Shown one piece after another: positions 27,401 to 42,400 of a stretch of DNA of 64,000 nucleotides. The stretch's first letter is position 1. The number at the start of each line of letters is the position of its first letter. Source of the stretch: Xanthostigma xanthostigma (taxonomy: Eukaryota; Arthropoda; Insecta; Raphidioptera; Raphidiidae); the NCBI GenBank assembly GCA_963575645.1, contig OY754465.1, forward strand, positions 48,200,401 through 48,264,400, in the 5' to 3' direction. Below the pieces are notes generated by a model. That model was not told where the DNA came from. It saw nothing but the letters and a program-made list of their open reading frames with translations, and ran no database searches. The position numbers and the translations under genes were made by a program.

Positions 27401-30400
27401 TTTGTAAGATGATGTATCGTACATTGTTTACTTAAATCAGTAAAAACGTGTGTACCTATAATATCTGTCATTTAAAACGTCAAAATGTGAAAGAGTGAAA
27501 GAAATAGGTATTAAAAGTGTGAAGTTTCTGTTTTTTAATTATTTTATATATTATTTATCTGAGCGGCAACTATCGGAAGTTATGAAGAAATCGACCATTA
27601 TTTAATAATATTGTTACAATCTCCCCGTTGGGACAAGAAGAATTTCGTGACACGACAATCGGCTCGTCATTCTAACAATGATATGTAGACCGTTATGGGT
27701 AGTGTTGGGCATAATCGATATATTTCAATAATCGAATGAATCGAAATAATCGGTTTTTATAATCGAATTATCATTCGAATTATCGATTATGAATGATTCG
27801 AATGATCATTCGAATTATCGATTATGAATGATTCGAATGATCATTCGAATTATCGATTATGAATGATTCGAATTATCATTCGAACTATCGATTATGAATG
27901 ATGCGCAAACTTGGCAAATATTAATTTCGTTTTATTTACTTTTACAGTATAAGCGAATGATCATTCAAAATATCGATTATGAATTATGTTCAAACTTTGC
28001 AATTTCGATTTGTTAATATAACTTAACACAATATTAATAATGGAATCCCTGGTATGATCGAATAGAAATAGAAATATATTTGTTATGCCCGTCAATTTAC
28101 ATAATGAGTTAAACATTAAAATTTAAAAACAATTATTTAGGAATTTGATTTAATGAAGAAACCGAATGATATATCGATATATCACATTAATATCGACAGT
28201 GGACATGGCAATAGTACTGTGTCAAGATTTAATATTCATTTCATATTTCATAATCGATTCAAACGAATGATATCTCGGTTGCCATAAACGAATGATATCT
28301 CGGTTGCCATAAACGAATGATATCTCGGTTGCCATAATCGAATGATCCAACAAACTACAAAGTATGTACAATCGAAACACCCCCACTCTCCAGTGCTAGC
28401 AAAGATTTCCCATCCCAGTGCATGTAGATGCAGATACCGAATGATATATCGATATATAACATTAATATCGACAATGGACATAGCAATAGTACTGTGTCGG
28501 GATTTAATATTCATTTCATATTTCATAATCGATTCAAGCGAATGATATCTCGGTTGCCATAATCGAATGATCGATTATTCGGCCATAATCGAAATATTTC
28601 GATGATATCATTCATAATCGCCCAACACTAGTTATGGGGCAATCTAACAATGAGGCACATATTATGACCCAATATATTGTGTGGGAGACAACCGACCTAA
28701 AAAATACAAGCAACATTACTTCTTTTAAAAAAAAAACTAAAACAATATTTAATTAAAACTTGTTTGTATGATCATATAAAATATGTATATTTTTTGACTT
28801 TGCCGCTTTGTATCCTAATTGGCTCTACAAATACATAAAATTATATCTATGAAAAACTGATTATTATGTATAGTATACAACGTATAAAACTCTAACCGGA
28901 TCTGTCTGTAAATCTGTAATTTCGCTTTCTATAAAGTTTTCAGTATTTTGAAAAAACCTTGCTTTACCTTCGACTCGCACCCAAACCTTGAACTACAGAT
29001 GGAAAGGTTAAGATAAGGTTTCTGTCTGAAACATTAGATAATATTATTTAACTCGCGAGAAAATTATTCGAGACAGATGTCAGAAATGAGCAGCCACTAA
29101 CCGAAGTACTATATAATTACTTTAGACAAAGATTCTGCATTTGACTGCAATAATAATACAGTACCTATCCAATAATTTAGTCCGTGGCTGTTCTATACAG
29201 TATATACTATATATGTTACGGTTAATACAAGAAAGTAGTTTATTCGCGAATTAACCGGCTAATACCCGAATTAACCAAACGTCAAGGATTGGTTAATTCG
29301 GGTATTAGCCGGTTAATTCGCGAATTAACTACTTTCTTGTATTAACCGTAACATATACACTATATATAGATGTTCATTATTGTTCTACTATATAGTTTGT
29401 GTGAAATCAAAATTTTATGTTTTCAGTTTTTAAATGGAGATATGTTCAGTGACTGAAATAAATTTGAAAGCATGAGCTGCATCTTCAAATCTCTTAGTTT
29501 TATGAATGTATTCCTTATTAAGTTTGACTATAATACAGTAGATTTATTTCATGGGATTGTATTCTATATTAACAAGAGAAGCTGGATGATTTATGTAGAA
29601 TTTCCACACTATTAAACATATTCGTTGTTTCAGAACAGAAAAAAGTTTCAGATAATATACCGAATTCCGCAAAAATACATTCTTAATTTATTGTATTTAA
29701 ACAGTATATAAAGCGACATACTACCTATATGAATTTCTGTCAGGAACGACTATTTTTAGCAAACCCGGTGGGTATTCATTTGATGACTCGTTTGCAAAAA
29801 CTGGCGAAGTTTGAGCGTAAGTCATGTACCTAGATGGCACTGCGTTTAGTGTGTCTGTGTGTGGTGTGCGGCACATAACCACGATACACCTATTGCCGTA
29901 TGTATACGTTGTGAGAAAAATATAGTAGGTACATAACACATTTCTTTTTATATTGAACCAAATATTAAGATTAATAGTTTAAAAATGATCGTATATAAAT
30001 TATTTAGAAATAAGCTTTTAAGTTGGAATTCAACAAATTAAATTTTAAAATTGGTAAAACCAATGCTATCCATAATTTTCCGAATGAAACCAATATATAA
30101 GCTCGCATGTTTAGACAACAACTCTTGGGAATCAAAACCTATAGGGTGCTTCCCGCTAACCTAGAATCATGAAATTTGACAAGAGACAATGTCATATAGC
30201 ACAAGTAAATTGAAAAATCCGAAAACCATAAATTTATATTTACATCATAAAAAAAAAATGTTTTTAAAGCGAAGCAACATGCTAGCACGTACCTACACAA
30301 TAACAGTTCTAATACAAAACAAGTGTCCTCTACCAGTTTGTTTATACAGCACAATATGAAAACTGTCGCGTACAGCACGGTACGACAGATATAGCCACGA

Positions 30401-33400
30401 GTTACAAATTACAATAATACATTTCAGTAGTCCATCTCACCTCATTGCAATTACACGCTTAGTTGGCAAACTGCCCGTGACGTTTGTCGATATATTTCCA
30501 GCGGCAAAGCGGGAAAAATCTTCGAGATTCGAACTACTTAGATATCTACAAGTTTGTGCGGAACCTTCGGTGGTTTATTTATTTGAAAACAAAATCATAA
30601 AGTTTTGAATTTTTAACATAAATAATAATTAATTTATCAATTAGTGTATTTTTTGAATTCTGTAAAGTATCACTAAACAGTTAATGAAAACAATATTGAC
30701 ATCTGAATTACTAAATTCATAGTAACTGCTCTGTCTAACAATTAAAAAAATATATAAACTTTTTAGGTACAATTTGTAGGTCTAGTTACCCACCTTAAAA
30801 CATTCTGTATATTTCACTGCTCCCTTTCTACTATAAACAAAATTGACTTTTATCTTGTCCATCGAAATACAACTCCCATTCAGCATTCTACAGCAATTCA
30901 GAATGAAAAGTGTTCGTTGCAGCGTTGCTAATAAGAATCTTTAAAATAGCAAAGAACCGAATCTCTTGATTTAGTTGTTCAGGATTGAGAATTGATGAAT
31001 AAAAATTTAATTATTTTAATGTAATATCACGTATACCAAAAATCCACACGTGTCGTTATTAATTAATTAACATTATAAAAAGTACTTGAATATGTAACAA
31101 GGATTATACAGCTGTATAATAATACAATGCTAGCCGTTACCGGCGGCTTCGCACGCGATGAGACGAAATACGGATGCAATCCCATTATTTGGCATAGTTA
31201 CTCCTTTCTGGACGTAGATCCCTCCTAATAAATTTAAAAATTCACGATATTCACGTGATCAACGTCCTGACAAACCTTGAAAATGACACCTATGTTGATT
31301 AGTAGAATATTTACCTCTTTTCACCCTCTGAAGAGGTTTTTTTTTGGAAAAGCACGAAAGACGTGTTTATTTGTTAACAGAAGTAATCCTGCGCATTTTC
31401 GAATTGATACATCTGTCTTCTCCATGTAAATTCTGAATCCCCGGTACACCCTTTAAGGGGTTAAGTTTTCAAAAATCTGTTCTTGCCGGATGCCTACGTC
31501 ATAATAACTATCTGTGTGCCAAATTTTAGCCCAATCCGCCCAGTGGTTTGAGCTGTGCGTTGATAGATCAGTCAGTCATCAGACACGGTTTCCTTGTATA
31601 TATACAGATATTCAGAGTGAGTCATTTTTCATCTTCGGATGAGATTATCTTTTCAGGATAGGGTAAAATCGAAAAATGGTTCACATCAAAGTTGATTTGT
31701 GGACCCTGAATAACCTTGAACCGTCGACCCATAGGTCAAAAATGACCACGGCATCCGATGTCGAACCAATCAACTTTGCTCTGAACCATTTTTCGATTTT
31801 ACCCTACCCTGAAAAGATAATCTCGTCCGAAGATTAAAATAACAGCCTGTATACCACGCAAAATCTTCTTTCCAACATATGTTTATAATTATATTGGTTG
31901 AATGAGTGGTTCGCAAACTGTGGATATTGAATCTCTATAACAAATATCATTTTGGTTGATTTTTTAATCAATCGACAAAACAAAAACAAAAATACATGGC
32001 AAAAATATAAAAATATTATATGTCCCATGGGGGATCGAAACCGCGACTTTCGCGTTATTAACATGACACTCTAACCAACTGATCCATAGATCAGTGATTG
32101 CTATTATAGTCGCGTCTCCTAATAGCTAACTGTCATTTAATATTTGCATCTGGTATAATAATAATAATACTAATAATTTATTTCCAAAAGATCTACATGA
32201 TTCTTGGATTGTCATACAAAATAATCAGTTTTAGAAAAATTCGCTATTTTTATAAAAAGACTGAAATTAAAAACTTTTTAAGCGCTATTTTGAATTTAGA
32301 ATTTGTTGGAATACTCTTTATATGAGATGGCAGATTGTTAAAAACTGCTATGGAAAAACTCATAGGGCTTTTTTGAAAGCTCACAGTATTACATTTGGGA
32401 GCTTTGATAGCTGTACCATGCCTAGTATTATACTGATGCGTGTCCCCTACCATGGGTAAGGAGTGATCACGAGTTTTTAGGCGCGACCCAAGCTTTAGCT
32501 GGAAGCGCCTATATGTTTATATATATAGCTGCGTAATATAGACAAATACAGGGCAGTGTCATTATACTATGTAGTTTGAAATAGGGAACACAAGAATCGT
32601 TATTATTTAGACCAGAGGTCCCCAAACTTTTTTGTCTCGTAGACCACTTGCCATATTTTTCGGTTTTGGGTAGACCCTCTGCTTATCTGATATTGATTTT
32701 TTGCAAATTCATTAATTTAAAATGTATTTTTGGCAGCCGGTATAGTGCTACTCACTTTGAACGATTTAAATTTATAACGGTAGGTAGTGAAATGTTTAGT
32801 TTTATACATTTACTAATTATATTGAAATTAAACGAATCAAATTAAAATTTACTTTCTGTTAGATAAAATAACTAAGCAAAAAATAAATGCTTTTAGTGTG
32901 AGGTATGAACCTGATGCTTTAATAATAAATTTTCAACATTTGGCATCAATTTAGTTAGATTTAATCTTAAACCTCTTCGGTTAACGATGTCCAGTTTGTT
33001 TCTTTTTTTGTTGGGAGATTCACTATCGTTGACCCCCATTTTCATTTCATGGATCACCAATTTTTTTTTCCGCTGACATGGACCCCTTGCAAGTTGTCGT
33101 CGACCCCTGGGGGTCGATATAGACCACTTTGGGAAAAACTGATTTAGACGAAACGTATCTTAGTACCATTTTTTGTTTAACGAAAACTTTTTGACATAAT
33201 TCAGTCTGACCCCAGCAGAGGATTCCGTGATTGAAAAAGGGAAAATGAAAGAGTAAGTAATAAGCAGTTTTAATAACATTAGGATCTTTAGAGATCATCA
33301 TGCAAAGTCTTCTTATCAAAAAAGCGTTTTTACATAGTTTTGAGCAAATCTGGTTTATGTGGGTAGTCCAAGAGCAACTTTCATTTATTTGAAATCCTAA

Positions 33401-36400
33401 CAAAGTAAAGTTAGAAACAGTTTCAAGCACCTGGTCATCCAGAACAATTTGAGGCATTGCATTACCAGTTGCGCAAAGAGTTAGTTGCATTAGTTTAGTT
33501 TTTTGTGCGTTTAATTTCAAGTCATTATGACTGCAATACTCAGTTAAAATATGAAGAGATCCCTTAACATTGTCGCCTAACTTTGACATTGTTAGGCCAG
33601 TTGACACGATGCTTATTATATTCTGTAGGTATTATTTTAGAAAAATAATGAGTCGTCAACGATGCTAGAAAAAGTGAACGTTTAAAAACACCTATGTACA
33701 ATTTACCTACAGATCAGTGAGATAGCAGTTTTAGAGTCCGTTTTTCACTAATACAATATCAGTGTTTTGCCAGCGGTCAGCGTAAGTAAAATACATATTG
33801 GTATGCCTTCTGGTCGTCGGATAGAGTATTTTGTTGTTGAACAGTAAACGTAATAACACTCGCATATAAAACGAAAAACTTATTTGTCCGCAGTGCGTGT
33901 TTGATAGTTTAATCGAGATTAAAATATTCGGAAGTTATTTTTGACGCGTAAACATCTTAGCTCTAGTACCGCATTACGGGCTTCTACGGGAGTTCGACCG
34001 TCAGACGTTACTTTTTGGTGTTATCTTTATATTTTTGTAAATATTTTTGAAGCCACTGAAGAAACTGCTTGTTACAATAGTTTGAAACCTCGGAAAAATA
34101 AATGTAAGGGATAACTTTGTGCACATTTTTTGCTGCCCGCAACTAATCACATTTAAGTTTATGGTTTAGATGTGAAGGGTATTATTTATTTGTTATAGGT
34201 CCTAAAGAAGACAAGAAATATTGCCGAAACGTTGACCAATAAGTAATGTTCTAGTGAATAAAAATTGTTTTAAGATTTTAGCTTTGTATCCCGTATAATT
34301 TTATCTTATTTAGCATGTAATATATCGTTAGAAAAAATATATTTATTTTCTAAATGTTTATCCTATACCTATTATTTCATATTTATAAGCGTTAAGTATA
34401 TTGAGATGAAAGAATTATGTATATTATATAAATAGAAGAAAATTTAATAAATTAAAAACACATAAAAAAACGGCCACGTGTGAGTCGTACTCGCGCAACA
34501 ATGGTTACGTACCCACTTGTAGGTACGTAAATAGTTCGTCCATCACGGAAATCGAGTCTCGAAGGTTTTTCCCGCTTTGCTGTTGAAAAACTGTTGTCCC
34601 CATACATCGATATACGTCGCGGTCAATTTATCAACTAAGTGTATAATTGCGCTGAGTTCAGATGGACTACCCGAATTGTACTACACACCCTATATACCGT
34701 GGCTATATCTGATAGCCTAGCGACCGTACCGTGCTGTATGCGAGAGTTCTCAAAATTGCATTTTAATAAATATTCCAGTATACTGCTGTACAAAAGTATT
34801 GTTAGCGAATTGTATTAGAATTGTTACTGTGTACGTGCGTAGCACGTTGTTGTGGTTTGTATAGTAGAGAACAGGGATGGCGAACCTTTCCAAACCTACG
34901 TGCCGATTTTTAAAAAAATTTTAATGTAACCATGACGTGCCGGCAAGCAACGAAAGAAATTTAGTTGTCAAAAAAATGAATCAAACATAGATAAAAATCA
35001 TAATTTTGATAATACATTGAGCGCCATGAATCTTTTTCGTATTTGGTGATAGTCAATTGTTTTCGGCATCTAGCATATTTTTAATTATTTCGATTTTGCG
35101 CTTCAAATAAGACCGTACCAACCTGTGGCACGCGTGCCATGGGTTCGCCACCCCTGGTATAGAATGTATTGTGTATAAAAAAAACAACTGATTTTTCATT
35201 ATTGAAATACACACTCTGTGAAAATTTCAACTCTCTACCTATTACGGTTCATGAGAAACAGCCCGCTGACAGACAAACGGACAGACAGTGTAGGCTTAGT
35301 AATAAGGTCCCTTTGGACACCCTTCGGGTACGGAACTCTAAAAATGATGACCTGCATTAATCAATTAAAATAATAAGCGGTCTTCCCTTCTTTTCTTAAC
35401 CCAATAGGTGCTGTTTTATAATGAATCACAGCTGTGTTTGAACGAACACTACACAACTCGACTCGCGTGGTGAACGATCAATAAAAACATGTCGGGAGAA
35501 GGCAGTGATAAGTAAACTTTTCGAACAAAATTGTTGACATACGTACGATACAACTTTTGCACTTCTTACAAAAAAAAAATAGCTATTGTGAATTAAAACA
35601 GAATTGCCTTAAAACTTGCGGTTTTGTCAAAGTTATTACCGAAGTTTTTCGTTAACGTTGCCAAAACTATTTTGCCAAACTTGTTTGTTATAGTCAAAAT
35701 TGAATTAAATTTTTTAGACATTAAGTTTTAACAATCGTATTCTGTATTTCATTTTAATTCAGTGGTCAGTTAATAAATATGTTCAAAATAGGTCATATGC
35801 ATGTATTTTTTTATATTTTTAACAGATTATTTAGTCAACTATAATACGGGAAAAAATTGATAATCATTTAAAAATGTAATATTATCATAAGAAAAAAAAT
35901 ATTAAATTTCACATTCGAAAATAGACAGTTTAAACAATCGGTCATGTTGGCGGGCTTATGTGACGTCATGATATACGATGCATGTCAACCTTGATGTTAA
36001 ATTGTCAATGTTCTTAATGAAGTTTATTTGTTGTTTTCTCTAAATACTGACATAATCTTATTGTGAGACGACACAGTCGTCATGGAAACTGTTGTTGATA
36101 TATACTGTGACGTCACGCTGCGTTTTGAAAATTCGAAAATAGCGCATATTTTGTACATTTCTTTTTTATTATTTGCATTTTTTTCAGTGATTAGATTAAT
36201 AAAATAACCATTACGATATGATCAGGAACTAAAATATATTTCTAAATAAAAATTTAAACCAATTTGGAGTCTCATGCATATGACCTATTGTTTATTTTCA
36301 AATAAAGTGAAAATATTTATGAACTCGAATTGATTTAAAAACGGTTCTGTTTTATAGATCAGAATCTCCTCTTTTCAAAAAGCTTCAATTTGAATGGATT

Positions 36401-39400
36401 TCGTGTGAAATTAACTTAGATATATAACTTCTTATATGAACGAAAATCAGTTCTGACGCACAAAGCGATAATAAAGCACATACCGCTAGTTTAGCGGTAT
36501 GTGCAATATTTGTGGATTATATAATGTATATCTAGGGCATAATGAAGTATATTTTCGACGATGTGTGACATTACATCACGTGAGGCCTAATGTCAATGTG
36601 CCCTAAATATACATAGCGATTTTTGTCATGCATTCTATAAAATAGCAGCTTTTGTCTACATTTCCAGCAACATTTATGACATTTCACTTGTGTAGTAAAT
36701 TGAACTTGTAATAGTAGGGTTATAGGTATAGTAGGTACTGTACAATGATACACACCAGTAGCGGTTCCACTATGGGCGCTGCAGCACTGCAGAAAAATCG
36801 AACTCTTAGATAATTCATAATTTTAGAACTAATTATATTTCCATATTTAACCAATATAATTTAACGAGGAAACTGTGTAATAGCTATACAATCAATGCTA
36901 AAGTTTAACAGCCACTGGCAGACCACAAAACTCGTGTGTGTATACAGTTCGACATACTTTCTTTCGTTCAGGCGCTGTTCTGCGCTCCGAAGCAGCACAT
37001 GAAACGTCATCATCAGATACCTCCTGTCAGCACGCAACCATACAAATAAGTATCTATCTTATACAGTCAACATCTTTGCCGACTTTCACTCGGTGGTACG
37101 TATGTCGTATATAATATGTTACTGAAATAGCCAACAAAAATTTTAAAACAATTAAAAACGTAAATTTTTTATTAAACTTTACTTTAGCATCTGGTTTTTA
37201 TCTTTCATCATTTTTAAAGTACCAGCGGTGACAGGGAGAATCTTTTCTAGAAACTTTGCTACATTAGTGTACCGTGTCCTTTTTTATTAGTTTACTAATT
37301 TGTTTTCCCTCTGAACCCTTAATACATGTATGCTGTAAATAGATACTACCATACATAGTACATCAATGTAGTATTGTAGTACTACATAGTTGTGGACTAT
37401 AAACAATGGTCGATACCAAATCCCTTGGGCTCAATTTACTGCACTGTAGACTGTAGAGAGCGCCATATACGTAATAGAGAAGGAGAGACCGAAGAGAGAA
37501 ATGAGAATTGCCAACCAGTACGTACCTACCATTGAAATATTACTGTCAGCAGTTGTGAAGATTCAGCCGGATATGGACTAACTTTTTATGAGAAAAGTAT
37601 TAAAACAAATTGATTAAATTCAATTTGAGATTCTTTAAAAATAGTCTACAACTTTGTAGGTTATCAAATAAAATAAAAAAATGAATCTCCTTTGTTAATC
37701 GACTGATATGTAATTTTTAGCTTGCATTACCTATTATTTTTATAAAATACGAGTTCCGGCTTCGCTCGAATTTGTAGATTGACTAATAAAGGTAGACATA
37801 TAACGCTGCCGTGGACTTTTTTTAAGCAATATAACCGAATTTACCAGGCGTTGTCCGGCAATAATAGTTCCCTGTTATGAGAGCCTAATGAGATATAATC
37901 TAAAACCATTCCACATATTTTGTCTCGATATTCCCGAGAAAAAAATAATTATTTCTGGAAAGTATCCAACGAACAGAGTACATAGCACACTCATGATAGT
38001 TTATAAACGTTTTTTCCATAACTTAAGTTTACTTTTGACAACTACCGAATGAAATTGAAGATATATCTGCACCTTCTATCATTAAGAGTACTTTTAATAG
38101 AAAGAAAAAAACATGGTGATGAGTGACCTGTCAGAAAACCGTACCATACACACTTTCAGATTCATTCACCTGCGACTTCGACAGGTCTGCCGGATGGACG
38201 TATACATAATATTTTGATTCTTCTCCGGTCGTCTGAACAGTCTTAATTGGCATCCCAACCGGAGTATATGCATTGTAATACACAATTGGCTTCCGAAAAC
38301 ATCGGTGTCGGTCTAACAATAGCACACAGAACGGCGGCATGAGACTTTGTTGAACAAGAAGGAAGCCAAATTTCTTTGTATTGCCTGAAGAGCGCAAGAC
38401 TGATAAATGCAGGTTTGGAACAAAAATAAGGTCGGCTGAATAATTGTATACAAATCGTCGCGGAAATGTTTGACTCACGCGATGGCAGAAGATATAAATA
38501 GAATGCACCTACAGTGTAGGGGGAGACGCGATTTGGACACGGTGTAATGAAGACGTGTATTACGAAATAAATAAAGCTAAATGGTTATTAGACCATTAAG
38601 TGCAGATATAAATTAGAGTATTACACATAAATTTTGTGTATATAGACATTCAGTCGTGTTATAGTGTATATGAACTTTTATAGTGTTTTGTGTATATATG
38701 GACTTGTAGTAATTTAGCGTTTTGTGTGCATAGACTACTAGTAGTGACTTTGAATTCTTATTTTACTACTTAGTGATTTATTTCTGTTACGGTATTGTTT
38801 ATTGTTTTGTTTTATTTTTCAAGAGAAGTACTTTTAGTTTGTTCGTTTGTTTTTGTGTTTGCTAATGTTTTTATTTGCGTAGATAATTATTCTCCACACA
38901 GAAAGAACAGTTTTGTTACAATATGCACGTGCAGGCGACCGGCCTTCAGGCAGACTTGTCAGTTCAAACTGACAGGCCTGGCCGGACCGTGCGTAACTTT
39001 AGGGTGATCCGAGATCTTCTCATTTCCTTTTAGCGGGTTTAGATGCTACGGATTAATTTTTGTCCTGGACGAGCACGAATTTACATATTACTTGTATTAC
39101 GGTACGGATGTGTATATTGTATATGTTTGAACATACGAGGAAAAGTCTACCGGTTTAATTGTATTTGAGAAACTTTCTAACGAAACTCATTTCAAGTTTG
39201 GTTTGCGCGACGCACACATGTGCCAGTGACTGCTGCCATTGCCATTGTATTGCACCAGTTTAGCTGTTTTACCATGTGCAACAAACTAAACTCAGGGTTG
39301 TAATACGAGTGGTGCGATCAGTAATTAAGCCGAAACAATAAAGGATATTATATATAGGATGACAACCATTTTCTTTAATTTTGACAAATTTTTAATCAAG

Positions 39401-42400
39401 TCAGTGTGCCAGTTTGGATCAAATTTTGCAATCAAAGTTTCAACTGGATCTAATTAAGCTAGAGACTAGGGCTTATACAAAAACCGACTTTTTAAAAAAC
39501 CTGTTTTCGAATTCCAGATTTCCAATTTTTGTCAAAAAAAGTAGAATTTTAAATTATATTAAATAACAAAAAACGAAGTCAATATCAATGTCAAAATATT
39601 AGCTTAAGCAACGAATAATTCTAGATGGAAAAGTCGAAAGCAGAACATTTGACTTAGGAACTTTGTTTGGACTAGTTAGGAGATAAACATACTAAAAGTC
39701 CTTACCCCTCCGAGGTACGCCCGAAAGGGGGGAGCACAAAGAAGGTCCCGTTTTTTGGTATTTTGCTTTCATCTCGAAAACGGTACGTCGTACGAAATTT
39801 TGTTGGAATACATAATGAAAGCTGATAAAATTCTCTACAACTTTAGCTTTCACACTTTTTATCTATCTCCAATCTTTGCCTAGCTATGAGCTCCGAAAAA
39901 TGGTCGATTTTCAAAAATGTGTTAAATTCTCTGTAGCACATTGTAACAATACGAATTTGTCAAAATCATTTCGTATCGCTCATCCACACTATTAAAAACA
40001 CCCACACACTATTAAAAAATACATAAGCTGGGAGTACCTCCACGCAGGGCCCTCTTTCCCACTGGGCACTCTGGCACGTGCCCAGGGCCCCGCGATCGAT
40101 AGGGACCCCCTAGTTTAATGGTATACTAAGTACCTAAACTGTTTTAAACAAAAATCATCAGTGAACTATTTTTCATATACTTATTTTTTTTGTGTCCTTC
40201 ATGTTAAAATTGGGAACGTGATCCTTTTAAATATATGCATTTTATATCACATTCCTCGACTTAGAATCTAGAACCTTGTTTATCTATTTTTTTTGTCTAT
40301 TCTAACAAAATAGTGCTCTGTTAAGGTCATAGGGGCCCCATAATCCTAATGTGCCCAGGGCCTTCAATAGGTTAAAGCTTATGTTATTTTTTAATAGTGT
40401 GTGGGTGTTTTTAATAGTGTGGATGAGCGATACGAAATGATTTTGACAAATTCGTATTGTTACAATGTGCTACAGAGAATTTAACACATTTTTGAAAATC
40501 GACCATTTTTCGGAGCTCATAGCTAGGCAAAGATTGGAGATAGATAAAAAGTGTGAAAGCTAAAGTTTAGAGAATTTTATCAGCTTTCATTATGTATTCC
40601 AACAAAATTTCGTACGACGTACCGTTTTCGAGATGAAAGCAAAAAACCAAAAAACGGGACCTTCTTTGTGCTCCCCCCCTTCGGGCGTATCTCAGAGGGG
40701 CAAGGACTTTTAGTATGTTTATCTCCTAACTAGTCCAAACAAAGTTCCTAAGTCAAATGTTCTGCTTTCGACTTTTCCATCTAGATGCCCCTTATGAGCA
40801 CTCATTGACTAAACTATATATAAAAAATTAAGGATTACACATTAGTTACACAAAATAACGAAAACTCAAACAAAATGTTTGAAATTTCAAATTCTATGTT
40901 TATAATATTTATTTCACTAATTTTAATTTCTCCCAAGAAATTAGGATTTTAATAAACATTAAATTTCCACTGAATGGTGGCTAAGTCTTGTTCTTATTTT
41001 GTATACAAATCACAATATTGCCTGAAATTGAAAATACTCGTTCACTAATTACTGAGCTTGGTTTTATAGTTTTCAGGGCATCAAATAATAAATCTCAGTT
41101 TTTGGTTCTTTTATTCGTTGCCTAAATAATTAAAATTCAGCTTTCTGTGTCTTCGAATTTGTAAGTTTTGTCTTCAGGGTCTTCAAGAAATTTATGAATT
41201 GATTTTTCTATTGTTTCCTTAAAAAAAGCATTACTCTGATGAGTAGGCAATATCTTTCGAGATAACTTAATAATTTCGGTTTTTGAAGCTAATAATTTAA
41301 ATTCATTTAAACCGGTTTTTTAAAACTGGGTTTGAAAAACCGTCAAACCCTAGGATGCACAGATTTATTGGGACCAGGGGTCACTTGAACAGATTATGAA
41401 CTAAAGGCGGGTCGTTGCAAATAAAAGCAACTAAATAAAAGTTTAAAAAGAATTTAATGGCATTACAATTTTTAATTCAAAGCATGGCATTGCTTCGCGC
41501 GAACGATTGTTTTGAAATTTGGTTTTAAATTACTTGTCGACACACATAAAATTGCTTCCAAATTTTCGTTTGCCGGTTCCGATTTTTCATTTTATTTTCA
41601 TAATTGAAAACGTTTGTTCAACTGACTATTGTGGTTTTCTGAATACGTTTAAAATTATAAATATTTTAATGTTTAGCGGTCCCCATGAGTCTCTTAAACT
41701 ATTTAATTCAAGATAAAAGCTAACATTTTTAAATAACATTTCCAAACATTTTACCGCAAATGTATGCAGTAGGCTACCTACTGGTAGCCATACAAAAACA
41801 CAGAAGTCATTTCATTATGCACACATGTACCTATATTTAATTTTAAAAGAGAAAAATAATCCGAACAAGAAAGCAGACGCCAGGAATAAGCGTTTATATG
41901 CATGCGGGAATATGAGAGAAGTTTTAAAATTAAAAATTACATTTATCGGAAAACTTACTTTAGTGCAGCGACAGAGCGGCGTGAGATAACTCACAATAAT
42001 TGTTCACTTATGCATAAAAGCATGAAATTTGGTAAAATTTTTAGTCATTATAGTAAACCACCCTTTTTTCTAAACAAATTGATAATGTAGGGTTATTAAT
42101 TCAATAAATAAGAAATGTAATCAAAATTGGTAATGCCATTTAAAATCACAATTTTCGATTCCTGTTCATCAGTAACCTACCCGTAGTTAGGGGAGTACGG
42201 AGAAAGTAAGGAAAAACTCCAAGATGAATAGGGCTGCCAACCGTCCCAATTTAATCGAGATATCCTAATTTTAGACCTGTCGACGAATGCCATTTGTCCC
42301 GATTTTTCATCATCTACAAATTTCAAATTTAAAAGCTCCACATGATAGCCAATTGCACATACCGCTAAACTAGCGGTATGTGCTTTATTATCGCTTTGTG

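Noticed and set aside
27770..28335. A CRISPR array or satellite
   Set aside because: Repeats are irregular, without unique spacers, and are bounded by hAT ends and a target duplication.
33047..33141. C-terminal 30 or so residues of the reverse-transcriptase frame
   Set aside because: They are read-through into the inserted hAT MITE, beyond the 8-bp target duplication.
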